Origin: Lysinibacillus capsici
GTDB lineage: Bacteria > Bacillota > Bacilli > Bacillales_A > Planococcaceae
Direction of reading: 5' to 3'
Assembly: GCF_003367505.1 (NCBI RefSeq)
Contig: NZ_PXXX01000004.1
Coordinates: 62,001 to 126,000 of the forward strand
Length of the DNA: 64,000 nucleotides
The position numbers were made by a program, and so were the translations under genes. Shown here piece by piece: positions 52,195 through 61,198 of this stretch (positions are counted from its first letter, which is position 1; the number at the start of each line of letters is the position of its first letter). Below the pieces are notes generated by a model. It saw only the letters and a program-made list of their open reading frames with translations. It searched no databases and had not been told where the DNA came from.

Positions 52195-53709
52195 ATGTTT
52201 GAAGATTTTCGCAATAAAACACAGCTGGAAGATGGGATGATATTCCCTTCTAACATCTATCGAAAAATCGTTTTACAGCCAGCTTATGATGAGGCAAAAA
52301 AAAATTTTTTAACAATTATGCTACAAATCAATATTGCTCATTTAAAAATGTTAGAAGAACAAGGACTTGTAAAAAAAGATGAAGCAAAGCAAATTGGGAT
52401 AGCTCTAAAAAAAATTGACTTAAATTATTATCGTTTAGAGGATTACAGTCCCCAATATGAGGATTTATTTTTCCGCATTGAAAATAAATTAATAGAGCTT
52501 GCTGGTGATGTTGCTGGAAATCTTCACATTGGCAGAAGCCGAAATGATATGGGTATTGCCATCTATCGAATGACATTAAGAAAAAAATTATTACTATTAA
52601 TGCGCGAGTTACTAACATTACGTGATGATTTAATCGCTGCTGCAGAGGAACATATCGATACCATTATGATTGGCTACACACATACACAGCAGGCCCAGCC
52701 TACAACCTTCGCCCATTATTTAAAGGCCGTCATCGATCAGCTAGAGCGTGATTTTGAACGAATGCAGCATGTCTATAAAACCGTCAATCGTAGCAGTATG
52801 GGAGCCGCTGCCTTAACAACGACAGGCTTTAATATTAGTAGAGAACGTATGCGTGATCTACTAGCCTTTGATGATATTATCGAAAATGCATGGGATGCGG
52901 TTGCAGGAGCAGATTATATAGCTGAGGCTGCAAGTATTGTACAGCTTGCAGCACTCAATCTTGGCCGTACTTCTCAAGATTTTTTATTATGGGCTACTCA
53001 GGAGTTTAATGCGTTTACACTCGCAAGTCCATATGTGCAAATAAGCTCTATTATGCCTCAAAAGCGTAATCCTGTTTCTATAGAACATACACGCTCATTA
53101 CTATCTGCGGTTGTAGGAGATGCAAGTACAGTATTACAGATGGTACATAATACACCTTTTGGCGATATCGTAGACACTGAGGATGATATGCAGCCTTATT
53201 TATGGCGTGCCATTGACCGCTTAATTGGTATTTATAAGTTGTTTGGTTCGCTTGTTGTTACAATGGATGTCAATAAGAAGAAGTTAAAAAATCGCGCTGA
53301 AAATAGCTTTGCGAATGTCACTGAGCTCGCTGATACATTAGTCCGTTCAGAGGGCATTTCCTTCCGTCAAGCACATAGTATTGTTAGTAAATGTATTAAG
53401 GTTCTACTTGCTCATGGAGAGGAATCATTAGCTAGTCTTACATGGGGACTTGCAAATACACAATCGAAATTGATCACGGGCAAGGAATTAACTATTTCAG
53501 AAGAGGATTTCTATAAGACATTAAAACCAGAATCTTTTGTTGGTATACGAACATTACTAGGTGGACCCGCTCCAGCCACTATGAAAGCTGCCCTTGAACG
53601 CTCCAAACTGAATGCCCATGATTTTTATGAATGGATTCGCTTAAAGGAAAGTTCCATTATTGAAGCAGAAAAAGAACTAACAGCCTTTCTAGAGGAATGG
53701 AATCAATGA
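52195..53709 (+). CDS. Argininosuccinate-lyase/fumarase-superfamily C-N lyase
   Basis: A 504-residue member of the fumarase/aspartase superfamily, close to argininosuccinate lyase. The catalytic signature SSIMPQKRNPVSIEH and HIGRSRNDMGIAIYRM are clear, with TTTGFNISRERM between. The superfamily eliminates fumarate from N-(1,2-dicarboxyethyl) compounds. No argininosuccinate synthase gene is near, so an arginine-pathway role is unlikely here; some relatives act on aminopolycarboxylate chelators such as EDDS. ATG 52195 has GGGGG eight bases before it; the ATG at 52189 is too close to that site. Confidence 0.88.
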   Translation: MFEDFRNKTQLEDGMIFPSNIYRKIVLQPAYDEAKKNFLTIMLQINIAHLKMLEEQGLVKKDEAKQIGIALKKIDLNYYRLEDYSPQYEDLFFRIENKLIELAGDVAGNLHIGRSRNDMGIAIYRMTLRKKLLLLMRELLTLRDDLIAAAEEHIDTIMIGYTHTQQAQPTTFAHYLKAVIDQLERDFERMQHVYKTVNRSSMGAAALTTTGFNISRERMRDLLAFDDIIENAWDAVAGADYIAEAASIVQLAALNLGRTSQDFLLWATQEFNAFTLASPYVQISSIMPQKRNPVSIEHTRSLLSAVVGDASTVLQMVHNTPFGDIVDTEDDMQPYLWRAIDRLIGIYKLFGSLVVTMDVNKKKLKNRAENSFANVTELADTLVRSEGISFRQAHSIVSKCIKVLLAHGEESLASLTWGLANTQSKLITGKELTISEEDFYKTLKPESFVGIRTLLGGPAPATMKAALERSKLNAHDFYEWIRLKESSIIEAEKELTAFLEEWNQ

Positions 53710-54653
53710 AGCAATGGTTATTAATTATTGATGGTGGGGCGACAAAAACAGCATGTGCAGTTGTTCATGCTGAATCTGGTGACATTGAATATTCTATATC
53801 CGCTAAAGGCTCTAATTATCAAGCCATTGGTGTTGAATCAGCTACAGCAATTTTACAAGAGCTTTTAGCAAATGTTGAAACATTTTTGCAAAAGTATCCT
53901 AATTCTCAAATCGCTGTAGCTACCTTTGCTTTAGCTGGCATTGATTCTCCGAAGGATCATGCAACCGTCGTAACCATTGTTCAAAATGCTCTTCAGACCA
54001 CACAGTTACAAATCGATACACTAATTATTGAAAATGATGCGGAGGCCACACTATTAGGTGTGACTGCTGGACAGGCAGGTGCACTACTCATCGCTGGAAC
54101 AGGAGCTATTGCCTATGCCTTTGATGGGCAGCGGATTGTACGTGTAGGGGGTTGGGGACATCGGGCTGGCGATGAGGGAAGTGGGTATTGGTTAGGGCAG
54201 GAAGTCGTAAGAGCTATATTTAAAATGGAGGATGGTCGTGGGAAACCAACAATCTTAAAGGAAGCCGTCTATCAATCTTTAGGTATACAAGATGTTACAG
54301 AGCTCGCTGAATGGCTATTCCGCCCTTCCTATACCAATGCACAACTGGCCAAGATGGGTTCCTTTGTGGCAAAGGCAGTCGAGCAAAAAGATGCTTGTGC
54401 CATCGAAATATCTCAACAAGCAGCCCACGAACTAGCTATTCTAGCAAACGCTGTATTGAAAAAAATTAACTATCAGAATACACCATTTACTCTATATTGT
54501 AATGGTGGTGCCATCAAGCATAATCCACTCATTTTAAAGATCTTTACAGAGGAAATAACCTTCATGTATCCTCAAGTGGACATTACCCTTTGTCAGCATC
54601 AGCCTATTACTTATTTAATTGAACGAACAAAAAGGGCATATGACTGTTTATAA
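53706..54653 (+). CDS. BadF/BadG-type ATPase, GlcNAc-kinase-like
   Basis: A 315-residue ASKHA-fold kinase with the phosphate-1 loop IIDGGATKTACAVV, ENDAEATLLG, AGTGAIAYAF and GGWGHRAGDEGSGYWLG. Closest functional group is N-acetylglucosamine/N-acetylmuramate-type kinases. ATG 53706 overlaps the lyase stop as ATGA, so both are made together. A sugar kinase directly coupled to a C-N lyase is an unusual pair and the phosphorylated substrate is unknown. Confidence 0.85.
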   Translation: MKQWLLIIDGGATKTACAVVHAESGDIEYSISAKGSNYQAIGVESATAILQELLANVETFLQKYPNSQIAVATFALAGIDSPKDHATVVTIVQNALQTTQLQIDTLIIENDAEATLLGVTAGQAGALLIAGTGAIAYAFDGQRIVRVGGWGHRAGDEGSGYWLGQEVVRAIFKMEDGRGKPTILKEAVYQSLGIQDVTELAEWLFRPSYTNAQLAKMGSFVAKAVEQKDACAIEISQQAAHELAILANAVLKKINYQNTPFTLYCNGGAIKHNPLILKIFTEEITFMYPQVDITLCQHQPITYLIERTKRAYDCL

Positions 54654-54670
54654 GTCATTGCCCTTTTCTT
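54629..54670. terminator. Bidirectional terminator
   Basis: AAAAAGGGCA..TGACT pairs with AGTCAT.GCCCTTTT, with U-runs on both strands, between the convergent kinase and transglutaminase-like genes. Its left arm is inside the end of the kinase gene. Confidence 0.82.
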
Positions 54671-54674
54671 GTTT

Positions 54675-55970
54675 TTAAAGTGCCAGTCTCTTCAATTCAT
54701 TCGTCGTAAAATAGAGATACCCATCCTTTATAAATAAATCCTTCGAATCCTCCCTATTTAGTACCTCTTCTCCACTACCATCTGGACGAATCTTTGTTAA
54801 ATACGCCCCTCGGGAATAATTACTAAAGTAGAGCCAACCATCCGAATAAACGATATATTGTGCACGGGAATTTGTGACACGCTTCGTTTTACCAGTTTTC
54901 ATATCTAGTACATATAACTTATTGTCATCTGCAATATTACTATAAAACAATTGGTCTCCAACCTGTGCTGGGAAGTCTATATCATGATAATAACTATACA
55001 GTGTGCTTGTTGCTTTTGGATAGTCTTCAGCAATCCACGTGTGATCCTTCGCCATTGTACGGTCATCTACTAAAAAGTATTGGTAGCGTATTGCGCCCTT
55101 ACGATCTGGTACTGGATCATTCCATGTCGTATCGAGATGATACCATTGTCCATCCAGCTTGACTAGATTCCACGCATGTCCCTCTTGACCTACATAGCCT
55201 ACGATATATTTTGTTTCAATACCCAATTTTTGAAGCATAGAGTGGGCAAGTAAAGCATATCCCTGACATACTCCCCCGTGCTCGGCAAGAACGGTATAAG
55301 CGCTGTGTGGGCTAGAATTCGTTTGTTCTGTATAGGAAGTATTGGCAACAATATAGTCATTGACAGCTCGTACCTTTTCTACATCCGTCATAGATTTTTT
55401 ACTAATCTTAGCAATAATTTCTTGAACATTCATCTCTACATATGCCGCCTGCTCTGGCGTCATTAAATAGCTCTGTTCTCCAAAAATAGTTGCTTTATTT
55501 CGCCCATATTCATATCGAATTGAATGTTTACTTACATGGCCGTAAACATAGTCATCGCGTTTGATAGCATTGTTATAGGCCTCTTCTACAATTTGTTCAA
55601 TTCGCTGTGTATTCCCTTTATATTGAATTTCAAACTTTGGTGAAAAGCTATTATAGTACGCATACATCGCATCAGCCAGTTCCTTGGCATTTGTCACGAC
55701 TAACTTTGTTTCAGGTTTCTGAATAGGTGGAGCTGTAGGGGCTACCTCCGCTTCATGGACATCTTCTATAGGTAGGGCTGTTTCAATTGAGGCATTATCT
55801 GAAAGTCTTGCAGTAACATCTACGATCTTCTCTTTTGTTGAAAGTAGCATAGTTTCTATTTCATCATTATTTGTCCAATCGACCACCTGCTGAACAACAG
55901 CCTTACCAGCCGTATAAATAGGATCAATAAAAATAATAATAATGGCAATTATAGCTAATTTCTTCCACAA
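54675..55970 (-). CDS. Membrane-anchored transglutaminase-like protein with DUF5050-like tail
   Basis: Residues 8-23 are a membrane anchor. A transglutaminase-like cysteine-peptidase domain lies at about 195-290, with Cys in GGVCQGYALLAH, His in GHAWNLVKLDGQWYHLD and Asp in the same block. The C-terminal 120 residues are a DUF5050-type domain (YFSNYSRGAYLTKIRPDGSG). The start at TTG 55970 follows GGAGGTGAGGAG; the frame opens at 55985. It is paralogous to the gene at 56070. Such proteins act on peptides or cross-links at the cell surface or in the spore coat; the exact role is unknown. Confidence 0.85.
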   Translation of the reverse strand: MWKKLAIIAIIIIFIDPIYTAGKAVVQQVVDWTNNDEIETMLLSTKEKIVDVTARLSDNASIETALPIEDVHEAEVAPTAPPIQKPETKLVVTNAKELADAMYAYYNSFSPKFEIQYKGNTQRIEQIVEEAYNNAIKRDDYVYGHVSKHSIRYEYGRNKATIFGEQSYLMTPEQAAYVEMNVQEIIAKISKKSMTDVEKVRAVNDYIVANTSYTEQTNSSPHSAYTVLAEHGGVCQGYALLAHSMLQKLGIETKYIVGYVGQEGHAWNLVKLDGQWYHLDTTWNDPVPDRKGAIRYQYFLVDDRTMAKDHTWIAEDYPKATSTLYSYYHDIDFPAQVGDQLFYSNIADDNKLYVLDMKTGKTKRVTNSRAQYIVYSDGWLYFSNYSRGAYLTKIRPDGSGEEVLNREDSKDLFIKDGYLYFTTNELKRLAL

Positions 55971-56012
55971 ACTCCTCACCTCCAACCGTCTTCTTTACAT
56001 TATATACAAAAA

Positions 56013-56049
56013 AAGCACAAAGAACTCACTTAAGGGTCCATTTGTGCTT
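56013..56049 (-). terminator. Terminator of the second transglutaminase-like gene
   Basis: AAGCACAAA pairs with TTTGTGCTT, and on the minus strand a run of seven T residues follows. It lies just past the stop codon at 56070. Confidence 0.8.
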
Positions 56050-56069
56050 GTTAATATTTGTTTGTTGAC

Positions 56070-57206
56070 TTAATTAATTTTAAGTTTATGTTCTTTTGTC
56101 TGGACATTATACATTAAATAATTGTCACTAACCTTTAAATTTGTTACTGGCTGCTTCACTAGCACCTCAGCTTTTAACGTTTTTAAATCTAGCTTTGTCA
56201 AATACCCACCGTTACTGTAATCACTATAATATAGGTTTTGATTAGTCCCTGTAATATACAACGCACGTTTATCTAATACCTTTGACTTGCTACCACTAGT
56301 CATATCAAGCTTATACAGTTTATCGTTATCTGCAGTATTACTAAAATAAACAATATTATTTAACTGATGTGCGAAATGAACATTAAGCAAATAACTGTAT
56401 TTAGTGCTTGTAGCAGGAGGATAATTTCCTTTAATCCAAGTGTGATCTTTGCTAATTTGATTGTCCGACACTAAAAAATAGTCATAGGACGCCGCACCAA
56501 CGCGATTTGGCAAAGGATCGTTCCATGTTGTATCCAAATGATACCATTTCCCATCAACCTTTACTAAATTCCAAGCATGTGCCTCATTCCCATTTACAAA
56601 ACCTACAACATATTTTGTCTCTATCCCAGACTGCTCTAACATAGCATGTGCTGCCAATGCATAACCCTGGCATACAGCCTGTCCTTCAAAAAACAAAGCA
56701 TAAGCACTATGTGGACTTGCCTTAGTTTTAGTCCCGTACATAGTATTGGATACAATATAATCGTTAATAGCTTTTACTTTTTGGAAATCTGTCATAGAAG
56801 GTTTGATAATATTTTTCAATATTAGATTAATCTTTTTTTGTACAGCTACTTCTTGAGTTTGATTTGTCAGGTACTTCATTTTATACGTTACATTCCCTAG
56901 AGAATCTGCGGAAACCATGGTACTTTCTATATGTCCACTTGCATAAACAGCTTGTTGCTTAGCTTTTTCAAGTGCGTCCATCATTTCTTTTTTGAGGTCG
57001 CCTATTTTGCCTGTATACGTAATTTTTATATCGGTCTCAAAGTTTTGTATTTGCTTTGCAAGTTCTTCTGTTAATTGATCCCAATTTGCTACTGTTGAGT
57101 TAGCAACCATAGGATAAATTTGGGAGGTATTTTCTGTTTGTTTTGCATAGACCGCAGTTGGACTTAATATCAATAAAGCCGCACCACATAACAATAATTT
57201 TTTCAT
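56070..57206 (-). CDS. Secreted transglutaminase-like protein with DUF5050-like tail
   Basis: A 378-residue paralogue of the previous gene, with a cleavable signal peptide (KKLLLCGAALLILSPTAVYA). The catalytic Cys is in AVCQGYALAAHAM, the His in AHAWNLVKVDGKWYHLD. The C-terminal DUF5050-like domain (YYSDYSNGGYLTKLDLKTL) is kept. ATG 57206 follows GAAGGTGA; the GTG one codon earlier is less likely. It differs from the first in being secreted rather than anchored. Confidence 0.85.
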   Translation of the reverse strand: MKKLLLCGAALLILSPTAVYAKQTENTSQIYPMVANSTVANWDQLTEELAKQIQNFETDIKITYTGKIGDLKKEMMDALEKAKQQAVYASGHIESTMVSADSLGNVTYKMKYLTNQTQEVAVQKKINLILKNIIKPSMTDFQKVKAINDYIVSNTMYGTKTKASPHSAYALFFEGQAVCQGYALAAHAMLEQSGIETKYVVGFVNGNEAHAWNLVKVDGKWYHLDTTWNDPLPNRVGAASYDYFLVSDNQISKDHTWIKGNYPPATSTKYSYLLNVHFAHQLNNIVYFSNTADNDKLYKLDMTSGSKSKVLDKRALYITGTNQNLYYSDYSNGGYLTKLDLKTLKAEVLVKQPVTNLKVSDNYLMYNVQTKEHKLKIN

Positions 57207-57390
57207 CACTCATCACCTTCCCTTTGATTCTTTCTTCACTATTTAGCATAGCAAAGAATGTACCTACTAAGCTATCATACAAGTTCACTAACTAAGACTT
57301 TTAACTAAAAATATATTAAATTTTATATAATATAAAATACCTAATAATAAAATATAATTAGCGAATATAACTATTTTTTTGCAAAATAAT

Positions 57391-57418
57391 AAAACTCACC
57401 TAATTAATAGTGAGTTTT
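57391..57418. terminator. Stem-loop after the CstR-like gene
   Basis: AAAACTCAC pairs with GTGAGTTTT across a 10-base loop. It lies 41 bases past the stop codon at 57460. Confidence 0.6.
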
Positions 57419-57459
57419 ATTTCGATTTAGATTCTGTAATTGTTCAGGAGTTTAGAAAA

Positions 57460-57720
57460 TTATCTACTTTTCACCACTAAATTAACTGCTTCCTGAATGG
57501 CTTCGTTCATTTTTTCGCCATCCCCTTCAGCATTCTGTACACATTCCAATAGGTTTGTACTAACAATAACCCCAACTGTACGGTCTACAGCAGAGCGTAC
57601 TGCTGATAATTGTGTAATGACTGCCTTACAGTCTTTTTCCTCCTCCATCATTTTCAAAATGCCACGTAGCTGTCCTTCCATCCGCTTCACACGATTTTTC
57701 ACTTGATCTGAATATTCCAT
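57460..57720 (-). CDS. CsoR/CstR-family repressor, CstR-like
   Basis: A small all-helical repressor. From the ATG at 57720 (AAGGAG eight bases before; the longer frame starts too close) it is 86 residues with Cys31 and Cys60, and Asn56 in place of the copper-ligand histidine. This arrangement fits the persulfide sensor CstR of Staphylococcus rather than copper-sensing CsoR. It lacks adjacent rhodanese or sulfide-oxidation genes. Function as a persulfide sensor is inferred from those residues. Confidence 0.8.
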   Translation of the reverse strand: MEYSDQVKNRVKRMEGQLRGILKMMEEEKDCKAVITQLSAVRSAVDRTVGVIVSTNLLECVQNAEGDGEKMNEAIQEAVNLVVKSR

Positions 57721-57804
57721 ATACATTGCTCCTTCTCTTATACTCGCTACGCTCTAATGAGTGATCGTTATTCTTTATCCTAGCTCATTATTTTAAATTT
57801 AAAC

Positions 57805-58518
57805 CTAGCCATTACTATTCCTTGGCTTTAGATAATTTATGAGCATTCTCGTAATAATGGTACCAGCGTTTGTTATTTCATCGTACTGAATTATTGAATT
57901 CTTTTTTATACGTAATTGCCCAATTTCAACTTCGAAAACTGGACACTTTCTTTTAAGTGCAGCAACTAACATATTTGTATCATAATCATAGCGTTCACCT
58001 TTTACTTTCATTAACCAAGGCAACTCATTGATGGAAATATAACGTAAACCTGTTTGTGTATCCATTAATTTCTTATGATACAGTATCTCGAAAAATAAGC
58101 TTGTTGCACGATTTCCCCAGTAAGAAAGAAATGTACTATCAGTTGAACGAAAGTTACGTACACCTAGCACAATCCCTTCAGAAAACACCTTTGTCATCGT
58201 TAAAACAAGCTTCACATCTTGTAAAGTATGTTGCCCATGGGCCCCAACTGTAAGGATACCATGGCACCTCGCTTGTTGTTCTCGTATATATGCAAAGGCG
58301 GTCTTAAGTGCGCCACCCTTACCAATATTGCAATCATGCTGTAGTACTTGACAGCGTTCAATTTTATCTAGGTTTTCAAAAATATCTTTATATTTTTGAT
58401 CACTCCCATCATTGACAATGATGATTTGTGTAATAGTCGTTGCTAACAATTGATGTACATAGGTAATGAGTGATTGTTGTGGATTATATGCTGGTATAAT
58501 AGCTGCAATATTTTTCAT
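57805..58518 (-). CDS. Family 2 glycosyltransferase
   Basis: A 237-residue GT-A-fold enzyme with AAIIPAYNPQQSLITYV at the start, IIIVNDGSD (nucleotide-sugar binding), and QTGLRYISINELPWLM. No membrane helices are seen. It resembles dolichyl-phosphate-mannose-synthase-like transferases. It stands alone, with the CstR-like gene 84 bases downstream. Acceptor unknown. Confidence 0.85.
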   Translation of the reverse strand: MKNIAAIIPAYNPQQSLITYVHQLLATTITQIIIVNDGSDQKYKDIFENLDKIERCQVLQHDCNIGKGGALKTAFAYIREQQARCHGILTVGAHGQHTLQDVKLVLTMTKVFSEGIVLGVRNFRSTDSTFLSYWGNRATSLFFEILYHKKLMDTQTGLRYISINELPWLMKVKGERYDYDTNMLVAALKRKCPVFEVEIGQLRIKKNSIIQYDEITNAGTIITRMLINYLKPRNSNG

Positions 58519-58756
58519 TTCGATCCCCCACCTAAAGGCTGACAGGTTCTCCGTATCTACGAATCTCCCTTATATCAAATAGTATCATGTAACAGCAACA
58601 ATTCAACTGATGAATCCCATTAAAACATATCAATAATATCGATTTTTCTCCGATATATGAACAAAGAGATGAAGAGGCGCTTTGTAAAAAGGTTGAATAG
58701 GAAATTGCTTGCAACGACGCCGAGGTAATTAACTGAAAGAGGTGAGTACTTTCGTC

Positions 58757-60673
58757 ATGCATTATGAAAATCTTGAAGAACAATGTCAAAAATTAAGACA
58801 GCTGTCCTTCACAATATTAGCTAAAAATTTACAGGATGCTAGTTTGCTCGCCATTTCAACCCCAGCAGAATCCTTACAGAAGTCACTTCTTGTATTAGAG
58901 GAAATTTTATATGAGATTTACCGATTGGAAATGCATACCGAACCTAAACTCAAAAATGTCCGAATGCTATTAAATAATCGAAGTTTTGTGGCGCAAATTC
59001 ATCCTCGTCGGATTTATTTATTGATGAATCTAATTCATAAAATGACAAGCCATACTAGTAATGACATTGTAGAAGCCAAAGCAGCTAAAATTGTTTTAGA
59101 TTATCTTAGCGATATTGTTGAATGGTTTATGAAGCGCTATGATCGTAGTTTCAAATCGAACCGCATGTCTTCTCATGTCACAGAACTTCCTTCAATATTC
59201 GATAAAAATATACTTCAGCATGAGCAGTCTCAAGAGGCTTACGAACATGCTGTCAAATGGTTTGAAGTAGCTGCCCAGAACGGAGATGCAAGTGCTCAAT
59301 ATAACTTAGGTGCTCTTTACAATCATGGTCGAGGGGTGGAAAGGGACTATCGGCTTGCAAAAATGTGGTATGAACGAGCTGCCGCACAAAATGACGCAAA
59401 TGCTCACTATAGCCTCGGTGTACTTTATCATCTAGGCCAAGGTGTTATACAGGATTATCTAGAGGCTGCACGACATTACCAAATAGCTGCTGATTTAGAG
59501 AATGCTGACGCTCAATACAATTTAGGTGTACTCTATAATCAAGGCTTAGGCCTATCTCAAAATTTTAACGAAGCTGCCAAGTGGTATACCTTAGCAGCCA
59601 ATCAAGGTAATACAAGTGCCCAAAACAATCTAGGCTTCCTTTATCATAATGGCACGGGTGTGGAGCAAAGCTATGATAAAGCCGTTGCTTATTTCAAAAT
59701 GGCTGCCTTAACTGGAGATGCAAGTGCTCAATACAATCTCGGCTATATGCATCTAAAAGGGCGTGGTATTCCCCAAAACCAAGAAGAAGCGGCAAAATGG
59801 TTTCATATGGCTGCTTTACAGGACCATGTGAACGCAGAGTTTCAACTGGCCATGCTCTATAATACTGGGCAAGGAATGATAGAAGATCATATAGAAGCTT
59901 TAAAATGGTTCAAGCTAGCGGCACATAAAGGACATTTAAATGCTCAATACTGTCTTGGCCTGCTGTATGAAAAAGAACAGAATCTTGTGTCAGCAGAAAA
60001 GTGGCTACTGCTAGCTGCTGACAATGGCCATATCAGCGCTGGCTTCGAGCTAGGACGTCTATATGTATATCAGCTTCAAGATCCAGCCAAAGCAATGTCA
60101 TATTTTAGGTCTGCGGCAGAAAAAGGCTATGCAGATGCTCAGTATGAGCTTGGCCTATTACTGACATCTGGAAATGGTGTTCCTATAAATTATAAGGAGG
60201 CCGTGATATGGTGGCGAGCAGCAACTGATCAATCACATATTCAAGCTGAATATCAATTAGGTCTACTATATGAACAGGGATTAGGGGTAGCCTTAAATCT
60301 TGAAGAGGCGCGCAGATGTTATCGCCTAGCAGCCATTCAAGGCCATACAGGTGCGCAGTATCAACTCGGCAATTTATTTGATAAAGGTAAAGGGGTAGAG
60401 CAGGATTACACAGAGGCAGCTAAATGGATTGAACAGGCTGCGTCACAAGGACATATGAAAGCACAATACCAATTAGCCCAAATGCACATTCATGGACAGG
60501 GCGTACCAAAGGACTTTGCAAAGGCAGCCCAGCTTTATCGACTATCTGCTAATCAAGGGCATCAAAAAGCCCAATTCCAGCTTGGTATGCTATACAAAAA
60601 AGGGCATGGTGTTGCACAAGACTATCAAGAGGCGACAAGATGGCTGAAAAAGTCACTTGAAGAAATTAAATAA
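58757..60673 (+). CDS. Sel1-repeat protein
   Basis: A 638-residue cytoplasmic protein. From about residue 160 it has thirteen 36-residue Sel1 (TPR-like) repeats, each with an A-x-Y-x-LG-x-LY and a GxGVxxDYxxAxxWxxxAA pattern; two of the middle repeats (seventh and eighth) are degenerate. The first 160 residues are helical and unlike any domain I recognise. No signal peptide. The ATG at 58757 is preferred to the GTG at 58742, which overlaps the GAGGTGAG site. Sel1 proteins act as protein-binding scaffolds; the partner is unknown. Confidence 0.88.
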   Translation: MHYENLEEQCQKLRQLSFTILAKNLQDASLLAISTPAESLQKSLLVLEEILYEIYRLEMHTEPKLKNVRMLLNNRSFVAQIHPRRIYLLMNLIHKMTSHTSNDIVEAKAAKIVLDYLSDIVEWFMKRYDRSFKSNRMSSHVTELPSIFDKNILQHEQSQEAYEHAVKWFEVAAQNGDASAQYNLGALYNHGRGVERDYRLAKMWYERAAAQNDANAHYSLGVLYHLGQGVIQDYLEAARHYQIAADLENADAQYNLGVLYNQGLGLSQNFNEAAKWYTLAANQGNTSAQNNLGFLYHNGTGVEQSYDKAVAYFKMAALTGDASAQYNLGYMHLKGRGIPQNQEEAAKWFHMAALQDHVNAEFQLAMLYNTGQGMIEDHIEALKWFKLAAHKGHLNAQYCLGLLYEKEQNLVSAEKWLLLAADNGHISAGFELGRLYVYQLQDPAKAMSYFRSAAEKGYADAQYELGLLLTSGNGVPINYKEAVIWWRAATDQSHIQAEYQLGLLYEQGLGVALNLEEARRCYRLAAIQGHTGAQYQLGNLFDKGKGVEQDYTEAAKWIEQAASQGHMKAQYQLAQMHIHGQGVPKDFAKAAQLYRLSANQGHQKAQFQLGMLYKKGHGVAQDYQEATRWLKKSLEEIK

Positions 60674-60680
60674 ATATTTT

Positions 60681-60716
60681 AAAACCTACCGCATCACGAA
60701 TGACACGGTAGGTTTT
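60681..60716. terminator. Bidirectional terminator
   Basis: AAAACCTACCG pairs with CGGTAGGTTTT across 14 bases, between the convergent Sel1 and membrane-protein genes. Confidence 0.82.
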
Positions 60717-60717
60717 A

Positions 60718-61125
60718 TTAAAGACTGCTAGTATCCTTTTGTTGTTGAATCATAAATGTTACAACAATAAATAAAGCAAAGCTAATTAATAGTGTAGTTC
60801 CTCCTACAATAAAGAAGACTAATGTAAAAGTGCTACCAAAATTAAATGGATTTATATTGTAAAACCACATGCCTAACGTTAAGCCCAGAACACCCACAAT
60901 AGCTGTCCAACCATGAATGGTTACTAATTTTTGAGATTTCACTTTGAAGGCTCTATAAAAAATACCCCAGGCAAACATACTAAGCCACCCGACCAGTAAA
61001 ATATGTGCATGTATCGGTCTATATTCATAGCTACCTGATCCCGACATATGTGAACCTAAATATGTGCCGATTAAAGCAAAAATTGCCGCTAATCGAATAA
61101 GACGTATGCTCCACTTTTGTTCCAT
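60718..61125 (-). CDS. Small four-helix membrane protein, heme-copper-oxidase-subunit-I-like
   Basis: A 135-residue protein with four helices. The block RPIHAHILLVGWLSMFAWG resembles the H-A-H-x-x-L-x-G-W motif seen in cbb3/NorB-type subunit I proteins, but the protein is far too short to be an oxidase. The two His residues might bind heme; this is inference. It is 73 bases from the kinase gene in the same direction and may be a target or partner of that two-component system. Confidence 0.6.
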   Translation of the reverse strand: MEQKWSIRLIRLAAIFALIGTYLGSHMSGSGSYEYRPIHAHILLVGWLSMFAWGIFYRAFKVKSQKLVTIHGWTAIVGVLGLTLGMWFYNINPFNFGSTFTLVFFIVGGTTLLISFALFIVVTFMIQQQKDTSSL

Positions 61126-61198
61126 ACGATAACTCCCCCTAGTTGTGTTTCAACTAAGTAGCAGTTTATCGTGTGAACATGAACTTTATATGAACTCC

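Noticed and set aside
52195..53709. Arginine biosynthesis argH
   Set aside because: The signatures fit the family, but there is no argG neighbour and the gene is coupled to an importer and a kinase, so I did not use the symbol argH.
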